Assembly (NCBI RefSeq): GCF_900105905.1
Contig: NZ_FNSV01000005.1
Location: 1,798,001 to 1,862,000, forward strand
From: Rhodococcus koreensis
GTDB lineage: Bacteria > Actinomycetota > Actinomycetes > Mycobacteriales > Mycobacteriaceae
DNA: 64,000 bases
Direction of reading: 5' to 3'
A program made the position numbers and the translations under genes. Below are positions 57,690 through 64,000 of this stretch, in pieces (positions within the stretch are counted from its first letter, which is position 1; every line of letters begins with the position of its first letter). The notes under the pieces are model-generated. The model did not search any database. It was not told the origin of the DNA and saw only the letters and a list, made by a program, of their open reading frames with translations.

Positions 57690-58895
57690 CTAGGTGCCCG
57701 TCCCACCGACGTAGCTGCGCACCGTGCGTCCGCGCACCCCCGTCACGACCTCGTAGTGGATGGTGTCGAGTTTGTCGGCCCACTCCTGTGCGATCGGCTC
57801 GCCGAGGTCCCCGTTGCCGAAGAACACCGCGGTGTCCCCCTCCCGGACTCCCCCGCCGTCCGGTCCGAGATCGACGACCACCTGGTCCATGCAGACACGT
57901 CCGATCCCCGGACGTCGCTCCGCACCCAGTTGGACCTCGAATCGGCCGCTCAGCGAACGCGGGAGCCCGTCGGCGTACCCGAACGGCAGCAACGCCACTG
58001 TCGTGTCCCTCGGGGCCACCCACTGGTGCCCGTAGGACACGCCTTCACCTGCCGCCACCTTCTTCACCAGAGCCACCCTCGATCGCAGTGTCATCGCCGG
58101 GCGCAACCCGAACTGACCGAGTTCGGGAACGGGCGACAACCCGTATATCGCGATTCCCGGGCGAACCATGTCAAACCGCAGATCGGGGCGGGTCAGGGTG
58201 GCCGCGGAATTGGACAGGTGCACCACTTCGGGGACCAGTCCGTGACGCTTGGCATCCGCGATCGCAGCGACCAGTCGATCCCGCTGGGAATCGATCCAGG
58301 CGTGGTGCGGCTCGTCGGCATGGGCCAGATGCGAGAAGACGCCGCGCAGCCGCACCGAACCCTCGGCCTGCGCGCGGGCCAGGTCGACGAGGGTCTGCTC
58401 CAGTTCGTCGGGTGCCACCCCGTTGCGGTTCAAGCCGGTGTCGACCTTCAGAGTGACGATCGCCGTGGTGCCGACGGTCCGCGCCGCAGCTACCACCGAG
58501 GCGAGGTGGCGGGGTGAGGAGACGCCGAGTTCGACACCGGCCGCGATCGCGGGGGCGAAATCGGCGTCGACGGTGTGCAGCCACGCGAGGACGGGTGCGT
58601 CGATCCCGGCACGACGCAGCGTCAGGGCCTCCGACACGGTCGTCACACCCAGTTCCGACGCTCCCGCAGCCAGCGCCGCGCGGGCCACGGCTACCGCGCC
58701 GTGGTTGTAGCCGTCCGCCTTCACGACGGCCATCATCGCCGCGCCCCGAGCGCTGTCGCGCAGGATCCGGACGTTGTGCGCGATCGCGTCCAGATCCACC
58801 ACTGCCTCGGCCTGCGGTGCCGGCGCCGCCTGCGCGGGCGCTGCGGGTTCGCTGTGTCCGTGGTCGTCGGCCGGTACTGCTTCAGCAAGCGTCAT
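57690..58895 (-). CDS. alr: Alanine racemase (Alr)
   Basis: Alr interconverts L- and D-alanine for peptidoglycan. The 401 residues from ATG 58895 have the PLP lysine K59 in [12 protein letters not shown] and the catalytic tyrosine in [12 protein letters not shown], as well as [15 protein letters not shown] and [11 protein letters not shown]. The first 30 residues are Ala/Pro-rich and unconserved. It lies 17 bp after nnr and 2 bp before the hydrolase, in one operon. The very long upstream open frame is inside nnr. Confidence 0.96.
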   Translation of the reverse strand: MTLAEAVPADDHGHSEPAAPAQAAPAPQAEAVVDLDAIAHNVRILRDSARGAAMMAVVKADGYNHGAVAVARAALAAGASELGVTTVSEALTLRRAGIDAPVLAWLHTVDADFAPAIAAGVELGVSSPRHLASVVAAARTVGTTAIVTLKVDTGLNRNGVAPDELEQTLVDLARAQAEGSVRLRGVFSHLAHADEPHHAWIDSQRDRLVAAIADAKRHGLVPEVVHLSNSAATLTRPDLRFDMVRPGIAIYGLSPVPELGQFGLRPAMTLRSRVALVKKVAAGEGVSYGHQWVAPRDTTVALLPFGYADGLPRSLSGRFEVQLGAERRPGIGRVCMDQVVVDLGPDGGGVREGDTAVFFGNGDLGEPIAQEWADKLDTIHYEVVTGVRGRTVRSYVGGTGT

Positions 58896-58912
58896 ATGTT
58901 CGATCCTGCCAT

Positions 58913-60394
58913 TCACGCGGTGGCCGGCATTTCGTCGGGTGACACCCCCGCACGGAGAACTCTGATCGACTCCCTGAGGTGCGCGAGCAGCGTTCCCGCG
59001 GAGATCGGTGCTGTTCCGCGCCCCGCGGAGAGGTCGGCGCCGCCGCCTCGGGCCGCCAGGTTCGCGGCCAGCGAGTGAGCGCGCGCACCCACCGCGGCGG
59101 CCCGGTCCGGGGCGAGACCGGCGGCCATGAGTGCGCCGATGATCCCGGCGAGCACGTCGCCCGCCCCCGCCGTGGCGGACCACGAACCGCCCGCCTCGTT
59201 GACGAACACCCGGCCGCCGGGCTCGGCGATCACCGTGGCCCGCCCCTTGAGCAGCACGTGCGCGTTCCAGTCGGCCGCGAGCGCGCGCACCGACGCCACC
59301 CGGTCCGGGCCCGGTCCCTTTCCCGTCAGCCGGGCAAACTCCCCGGCATGCGGTGTCAGCAGCGTCGCAGCCGTCCGCGAGCGCACCAGGTCCGGGTCCT
59401 CGGCGAGCAGGGTCAGTCCGTCCGCGTCGACCAGTACGGGCACATCCGCGTCGAGCACCGTCCGCAACGTCCGGCGGGCGGCGTCGTCGGTGCCCATGCC
59501 CGGCCCGACCACCCACGACTGGACGCGTCCGGCCTTCGCGAGATCGGTGGTCGCGATCACCTCCGGCGCATGCGCGAGCACCTCGCCCGTGGACGCCCCG
59601 GCATAGCGGACGAGCCCCGACGTAGCCGTGACCGCCGCGCCCGTGCACAGGACCCCGGCTCCGGGGTAACCGTCGCTGCCCGCGACGACCCCCACCACAC
59701 CCTGCGAGTACTTGTCGTCGTCCGCTCCCGGCACCGGCCACGCCGCGCCCACGTCGGCGGCGTCCAGAGCGGTGATTTCGGCATCACCGAGCGACAGTCC
59801 GATGTCGACCAGCTCGACTCGGCCACACTGCGCCGCGCCCAGCGCGTGAACCGGTTTGAGGGCACCGAACGCCACGGTGACCGCGGCGCGCACGGCGGGC
59901 CCGTCGACGGCGCCAGTGTCCGGGTCCACCCCACTCGGCAGGTCCGCCGACACGATCGGCGCCTCGATCCGGTCGACCAGCGCAGCAGCATCGGGTCGTA
60001 GCGGTCCGCGGCCGGAGATTCCGACGATCCCGTCGATCACCAGGTCGGGCAGGCCCAAGTCGTCGGACGGGGCGGCCACCCGCCCGCCGGCCGCGGTGAA
60101 CGCCGCCAGCCCGGCCGCGTGCGCCTTCTCCGGTTTCAGCAGGACCGCTGTGGTAGCGACACCGCGCCTGCGCAGCATCGACCCCGCCCACAGCGCGTCC
60201 CCGCCGTTGTCGCCGGACCCCACCAGCACCGTGATCGTGCGGCCGGCGACACCCCCGGTCCGCGCCCGCAGTTCCGCCGCCACCACCGTGGCCAGTCCGT
60301 GTGCGGCGCGTCGCATCAGTGCGCCGCCCGGAAGGGACGCCAGCAACGGCGCCTCCGCGGCTCGAACCTCGTCAGCGGTGTAGTAGCCCCGCAT
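58913..60394 (-). CDS. nnr: Bifunctional NAD(P)H-hydrate epimerase/dehydratase (Nnr)
   Basis: Nnr repairs hydrated NAD(P)H. The N-terminal epimerase domain (1-215) has [18 protein letters not shown] and [16 protein letters not shown]. The C-terminal ribokinase-like dehydratase (220-493) has [17 protein letters not shown] and [19 protein letters not shown]. The length of 493 residues is normal for the fusion. ATG 60394 is the conserved start; the open frame continues upstream without similarity. It heads the nnr-alr-hydrolase-tsaE-tsaB-rimI-tsaD operon. Confidence 0.95.
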   Translation of the reverse strand: MRGYYTADEVRAAEAPLLASLPGGALMRRAAHGLATVVAAELRARTGGVAGRTITVLVGSGDNGGDALWAGSMLRRRGVATTAVLLKPEKAHAAGLAAFTAAGGRVAAPSDDLGLPDLVIDGIVGISGRGPLRPDAAALVDRIEAPIVSADLPSGVDPDTGAVDGPAVRAAVTVAFGALKPVHALGAAQCGRVELVDIGLSLGDAEITALDAADVGAAWPVPGADDDKYSQGVVGVVAGSDGYPGAGVLCTGAAVTATSGLVRYAGASTGEVLAHAPEVIATTDLAKAGRVQSWVVGPGMGTDDAARRTLRTVLDADVPVLVDADGLTLLAEDPDLVRSRTAATLLTPHAGEFARLTGKGPGPDRVASVRALAADWNAHVLLKGRATVIAEPGGRVFVNEAGGSWSATAGAGDVLAGIIGALMAAGLAPDRAAAVGARAHSLAANLAARGGGADLSAGRGTAPISAGTLLAHLRESIRVLRAGVSPDEMPATA

Positions 60395-60475
60395 GGGAAC
60401 TCCTCGTCGAGCCGGCCCCACGGCCGGCCGCTGTGCAGTGAAGGGTCGGTACCGGGTCAGACTACGCTCGACGCC

Positions 60476-60850
60476 ATGCGTGTACGTGGAACGTCGTGGA
60501 TCGCCGGAGTGGCTCTCGCCGCGAGCATTTCGATGACAGCCGTCGTCTCCGGGTGCAGTTCGCCCGCCGAGGAGGCACCCGAGGCGACGACCGGACCCGT
60601 CGTGCAGGTCGCGAACATGGCGTATGCGCCCTCGACGATCACCGTCCGGGCCGGAGACACCGTCACCTGGAATTTCGACGACCGGGGCGTCACCCACGAC
60701 GTGGTGGGTGTCGGGGCCGCGAAGAGCGTGCTGCGGAGCCGGCTGATGCAGACCGGCACGTTCACGTACACGTTCACCGAACCGGGCACCTACGAGTACA
60801 CGTGTTCGCTGCATCCGGACATGACGGGCACCGTCGTCGTCACTCCGTAG
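60476..60850 (+). CDS. Cupredoxin lipoprotein
   Basis: A 124-residue lipoprotein. The signal peptide ends in VVSGC (lipid cysteine 27). The plastocyanin-like fold carries the type-1 copper ligands H74 (VTHDV), C110, H113 and M116 (YTCSLHPDM). It is probably anchored outside the membrane as a small electron carrier or copper-handling protein. A partner oxidase is not nearby. It is divergent from nnr and ends at a hairpin before glmS. Confidence 0.9.
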   Translation: MRVRGTSWIAGVALAASISMTAVVSGCSSPAEEAPEATTGPVVQVANMAYAPSTITVRAGDTVTWNFDDRGVTHDVVGVGAAKSVLRSRLMQTGTFTYTFTEPGTYEYTCSLHPDMTGTVVVTP

Positions 60851-60872
60851 GGGCGCGGCCCGGCCGCGCCCC
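60850..60872. terminator. Terminator between cupredoxin and glmS
   Basis: GGGGCGCGG (60850-60858) pairs with CCGCGCCCC (60864-60872) around five bases. It lies between the stops of the convergent cupredoxin and glmS genes. Confidence 0.72.
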
Positions 60873-60883
60873 CCACGTCGCGC

Positions 60884-62746
60884 CTATTCGACAGTGACGG
60901 ACTTGGCGAGGTTACGCGGCTTGTCGACGTCGTAGCCCCGTGTCTGCGCGACCTCCGCCGCGAAGACCTGCAACGGCACCGTCGACAGCAGCGGCTGCAG
61001 CAGCGTCGGCGCCGACGGGATCTCGATCAGGTGGTCGGCGAACGGCCGCACGGCCTCGTCGCCTTCCTCCGCGATCACGACGGTCCGCGCACCGCGGGCC
61101 TGGATCTCCCGGATGTTGCTGAGCAGCTTCGAGTGCAGCACCGCGCGCCCCTTCGGCGACGGCATCACCACGATCACCGGCAACCCGTCCTCGATCAACG
61201 CGATCGGCCCGTGCTTGAGTTCGCCGGCCGCGAAGCCCTCGGCATGCATGTACGCCAGCTCCTTGAGCTTGAGCGCACCCTCGAGCGCCACGGGGTAACC
61301 CACGTGGCGGCCCAGGAACAGCACCGTCGACGACGACGCCAGTTCCCGTGCCAGCGCCCGCACCGGTTCCACCGTCTCGAGCACCCGGCTCACCAGATCG
61401 GGCATGGCCTCGAGATCGGCGTACTCGCGTGCCACCTCGTCCGGGTACTTGGTGCCGCGGGCCTGCGCGAGAGCCAGGCCGACCAGGTAGTTCGCCGTGA
61501 CCTGCGCGAGGAACGCCTTGGTCGACGCGACACCGATCTCCGGACCGGCCCGGGTGTATAGGACAGCGTCGGCCTCGCGGGGAATCTGGGCACCGTTCGT
61601 GTTGCAGACCGCGAGCACCCGCGCCTTCTGATCCTTGGCGTGGCGCACCGCCTCGAGGGTGTCGGCCGTCTCACCGGACTGCGAGATGGCGACCACCAGC
61701 GTCGACCGGTCCAGGACCGGGTCGCGGTAGCGGAACTCACTGGCCAGCTCGACCTCGACGGGCAACCGGGTCCAGTGCTCGATGGCGTACTTCGCGAGGA
61801 GCCCCGAGTGGTAGGCACTGCCGCAGGCGACGACGAAGACCTTGTCGACGTCGCGCAGCTCCTGATCCGACAGTCGCTGCTCGTCGAGAACGATCTTCCC
61901 GTCCGCGAAGTGACCGAGCAGGGTGTCCGCGACCGCGGCCGGCTGCTCCTCGATCTCCTTGAGCATGAAGTAGTCGTGGCCGCCCTTCTCGGCGGCGGCG
62001 AGGTCCCAGTCGATGCGGAACGGGCGGCCCTGCGCCTCGGACCCGTCGAAGTTCAGAATCGAGTACCCGTCCGCGGTGATCACCACGACCTGGTCCTGCC
62101 CCAGCTCGACCGCGTCGCGGGTGTGCTCGATGAACGCCGCGACATCGGACCCGAGGAACGTCTCGCCCTCGCCGACACCGATGACGAGGGGCGTCGAGCG
62201 ACGCGCCGCGACGATGGTGTCCGGGTGGTCGGAGTGCGTGAAGACGAGGGTGAACGCACCCTCCAGCCGGCGCAGCACGCTCAGCGCGCTCGCGACGAAG
62301 TCGCCTGCCGTCTCACCGGAGGCGTACGCCCGCGCGACGAGGTGCACCGCGACCTCGGTGTCGGTGTCGCTGGCGAAGTCGATTCCGTCGTGCTCGAGTT
62401 CGGCCCGCAACGGGGCGAAGTTCTCGATGATGCCGTTGTGGACGACGGCGACCGTGTTGCCCGCGTCGCGGTGCGGGTGCGCGTTGCGGTCGGTGGGCCT
62501 GCCGTGCGTGGCCCACCGGGTGTGACCGATCCCCGTGCTCCCGGTGAAGTGCTCGGCCCCGACCTCGTCGAGTTCGGCCTCCAGATTCGCGAGGCGCCCC
62601 GCCTTCCGCTCGACCGCCATCCCACCCTGCCCGTCGAGCACGGCGATGCCGGCAGAGTCGTATCCGCGGTATTCCATTCGCCGCAAAGCCTCCACCACAA
62701 CAGTCAGAGCCTGCCGGTGGCCGACGTATCCCACGATTCCGCACAT
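60884..62746 (-). CDS. glmS: Glutamine-fructose-6-phosphate transaminase (GlmS)
   Basis: GlmS makes glucosamine-6-phosphate for peptidoglycan and other amino sugars. The N-terminal glutaminase begins MCGIVGYVGHRQ with the nucleophile C2 and has GHTRWATHG. Two SIS domains (about 295-440 and 470-610) contain VVAISQSGETADTLEAVRHA and the C-terminus ends DKPRNLAKSVTVE, the family signature. The 620-residue length is standard. It stands alone between convergent and divergent genes. I see no glmS ribozyme in the short leader. Confidence 0.97.
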   Translation of the reverse strand: MCGIVGYVGHRQALTVVVEALRRMEYRGYDSAGIAVLDGQGGMAVERKAGRLANLEAELDEVGAEHFTGSTGIGHTRWATHGRPTDRNAHPHRDAGNTVAVVHNGIIENFAPLRAELEHDGIDFASDTDTEVAVHLVARAYASGETAGDFVASALSVLRRLEGAFTLVFTHSDHPDTIVAARRSTPLVIGVGEGETFLGSDVAAFIEHTRDAVELGQDQVVVITADGYSILNFDGSEAQGRPFRIDWDLAAAEKGGHDYFMLKEIEEQPAAVADTLLGHFADGKIVLDEQRLSDQELRDVDKVFVVACGSAYHSGLLAKYAIEHWTRLPVEVELASEFRYRDPVLDRSTLVVAISQSGETADTLEAVRHAKDQKARVLAVCNTNGAQIPREADAVLYTRAGPEIGVASTKAFLAQVTANYLVGLALAQARGTKYPDEVAREYADLEAMPDLVSRVLETVEPVRALARELASSSTVLFLGRHVGYPVALEGALKLKELAYMHAEGFAAGELKHGPIALIEDGLPVIVVMPSPKGRAVLHSKLLSNIREIQARGARTVVIAEEGDEAVRPFADHLIEIPSAPTLLQPLLSTVPLQVFAAEVAQTRGYDVDKPRNLAKSVTVE

Positions 62747-62843
62747 GGTTCATCAGGGTACTTGGACCGGGCGACGCCGCGAAGTCGGAGTGTGGGCCGC
62801 ATCGGCTCTCTCGCCGGCCCGCGAATCGGATAACGTTCTCCCC

Positions 62844-63680
62844 GTGGCGCCGAAACCGAAGACCCTGGCCCGTGAACTGTCCAAGCGGGGACCGCACCGC
62901 GTGCTGCGCGGTGACCTCGCCCTCGCCGGACAGCCGGGCGTCGTGTACACGCCCGAATCAGGCTTCAACCTGCCCGCCGTCGCGTTCGCGCACAGCTGGA
63001 TGGCAGGTGTGGACCACTATCGGAAGACACTCGAGCATCTGGCGTCATGGGGAATCGTCGTGGCCGCCCCCAACAGCGAGCGTGGTCCCGTGCCCTCCCA
63101 CCTCGGCCTCGCCACCGACCTGCGGGCCACCCTCGACATCTGTGTGGGTGTGCGTCTCGGTCCGGGGCAGATCAGCGTGCGGCCCGACCGCGTCGCTTTC
63201 GCAGGTCACGGGATGGGTGCAGGGGCGGCCGTGCTCGCCGCCGCCCAGCGGGACGTGGCGGCGGTGGCCGCGTTGTTCCCGGCGCCGACCGCGCCGAAGG
63301 CCGAGAGGTATGCGTCCAAGATCACAGCGCCGGGGCTCATCGTGGCCGGGGCCGACATCGACACCATGAACAGCAACGCCAAGGCGCTGGCCGAGGCGTG
63401 GGGCGGGGAGTATGTCCTGCGCGCCGTCAACGGCGCCTCGGAGTCCGGGCTCACCGAAGGTCGCCGCCTGCTGGGCGCACTCGGCATCGGCGGTTCGGAA
63501 CGCAAGACCCAGCAGATCACCCGCGCGCTGCTGACCGGCTTCCTGCTCTACCACCTCACCGAGGACAAGAAATATGAGGTGTTCGCGAAGGCGGACGCCG
63601 AACTTCCCCACACCACCCTCGTCGATCCGCACGAGGAGCACACCGATGCGGGCTTCAAGGGTGTGCTCCCGCACATCTGA
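62844..63680 (+). CDS. Alpha/beta hydrolase (dienelactone/chlorophyllase-like)
   Basis: A 278-residue hydrolase-fold protein from GTG 62844 (MAPKPKTLARELSKRGPHR). The nucleophile loop normally GxSxG reads AGHGMGAG, with glycine in place of the serine, so classic serine catalysis is doubtful. VAFAHSWMAGVDHYRKTLEH and the conserved VAAPNSERGPVPSHLG match a group of actinobacterial proteins of unknown function. TAACGT lies 8 bp before the GTG, suggesting a leaderless or near-leaderless transcript. Confidence 0.8.
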   Translation: MAPKPKTLARELSKRGPHRVLRGDLALAGQPGVVYTPESGFNLPAVAFAHSWMAGVDHYRKTLEHLASWGIVVAAPNSERGPVPSHLGLATDLRATLDICVGVRLGPGQISVRPDRVAFAGHGMGAGAAVLAAAQRDVAAVAALFPAPTAPKAERYASKITAPGLIVAGADIDTMNSNAKALAEAWGGEYVLRAVNGASESGLTEGRRLLGALGIGGSERKTQQITRALLTGFLLYHLTEDKKYEVFAKADAELPHTTLVDPHEEHTDAGFKGVLPHI

Positions 63681-63687
63681 GGTCCGG

Positions 63688-63909
63688 TCACACCAGCCAG
63701 CTGCGGGGGCGATAGAACTCGTCGTCGTCGAGTGTTCCCTGTCGCGGCGGCAACACCGGCGGCACTGCGGCCGCGGGCTCGGCACGGCCGCGGTTCGCTG
63801 CGGCTGCCTCGTCTCTGGCTCTGGCTTCGTCGATCCGCTCCCGGAACAGTTCCAGGTCGGCGCGCATCTGTGCCCGTTGTGCCCGCAACTGGGCGGCTCG
63901 GTGGCTCAC
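63688..63909 (-). CDS. Small coiled-coil protein
   Basis: A 73-residue protein from GTG 63909. A charged heptad-rich helix (RAAQLRAQRAQMRADLELFR to DEARARDEAAAAN) is followed by a proline linker and the tail DDDEFYRPRSWLV. I do not recognise the family. The start overlaps the stop of the preceding partial gene by GTGA, so the two are co-translated. Confidence 0.65.
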   Translation of the reverse strand: MSHRAAQLRAQRAQMRADLELFRERIDEARARDEAAAANRGRAEPAAAVPPVLPPRQGTLDDDEFYRPRSWLV

Positions 63910-64000
63910 AGTGGACCGGCCTCGGCCAGCTCGGCGCCGCTGTCGAGTCCGGCGACCGGACCGGTCGCGAGTTCGGGTGCAGACCGCGGTTCCTGCGGCG
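63906..64000 (-). CDS. C-terminal end of a gene cut by the window edge
   Basis: On the minus strand the frame reading PQEPRSAPELATGPVAGLDS then GAELAEAGPL ends at TGA (63908-63906). Its GTGA overlap with the following small gene supports it as a real coding end. Only the last 30 residues are visible, so no function can be given. Confidence 0.55.
   Translation of the reverse strand, partial: PQEPRSAPELATGPVAGLDSGAELAEAGPL

Noticed and set aside
57690..59741. 683-codon frame containing alr
   Set aside because: The first 280 codons overlap nnr out of frame and have no similarity; alr starts at ATG 58895.
60884..62746. glmS ribozyme in the leader of glmS
   Set aside because: The upstream sequence is short and shows no ribozyme core; the ribozyme is typical of Firmicutes.

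Overview
The window comes from a high-GC mycolic-acid actinobacterium, most likely a Rhodococcus of the jostii/opacus type. The gene order runs parallel, with gaps, to the Mycobacterium tuberculosis Rv3340-Rv3437 interval as I remember it: metY-metX, folD, mfpA, trmL, dnaE2, acrA1, imuB-imuA', guaA, choD, guaB3, guaB2, rsdA-sigD, whiB3, groEL1-groES, tsaD-rimI-tsaB-tsaE-alr-nnr, glmS. Nothing suggests a plasmid or prophage. I see no tRNA, rRNA or CRISPR array. The only mobile element is one IS630-type insertion sequence.

Layout. 1-8.4 kb: a SAM-IV riboswitch controls metY-metX, followed by folD with a small membrane protein, the DNA-mimic pentapeptide protein MfpA, trmL, a LysR regulator divergent from a TDT-family exporter across a perfect palindrome, and a rhodanese/DUF4349 pair. 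8.4-11.7 kb: the SOS polymerase gene dnaE2 with a perfect LexA box. 11.8-15.6 kb: a btuFCD-type corrinoid uptake operon that ends in a FhuF-like [2Fe-2S] protein. Its leader carries a cobalamin riboswitch and a hairpin that can mask the btuF Shine-Dalgarno. 15.7-21.1 kb: an MmpL transporter, an IS630 element placed at its stop codon, and a two-domain fatty acyl-CoA reductase. 21.1-25.4 kb: small enzymes, including an R2-like ligand-binding oxidase that keeps all its cofactor residues. 25.6-28.1 kb: imuA'-imuB, the second half of the DnaE2 mutasome, with its own LexA-like box.

28.2-34.7 kb: a Ser/Thr kinase, then a PspC-type envelope-stress system resembling EsrISR of Corynebacterium. Here the sensor and regulator genes are separated by a small type VII secretion-like cassette (YbaB-like, WXG100-like) and a reading-frame-broken gene. 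34.8-41.7 kb: guanine nucleotide synthesis (guaA, guaB3, guaB2) with choD between them. 41.8-47.5 kb: a regulatory cluster of sigD/rsdA, a MerR-type protein with a degenerate B12-like domain, whiB3 and sigK/rskA. A near-ideal SigK-type promoter lies in front of sigK. 47.6-52.1 kb: groEL1-groES under a CIRCE element, a Tat-exported phosphoesterase and a K+ channel. 52.3-64 kb: a membrane-anchored Hsp70-like ATPase, the t6A tRNA-modification operon leading into alr and nnr, a cupredoxin lipoprotein, glmS and a short edge region.

Most start codons were chosen from overlaps, Shine-Dalgarno sequences and conserved N-termini rather than from the longest frame; alternatives are given. All family and synteny statements are from memory, with no database search.
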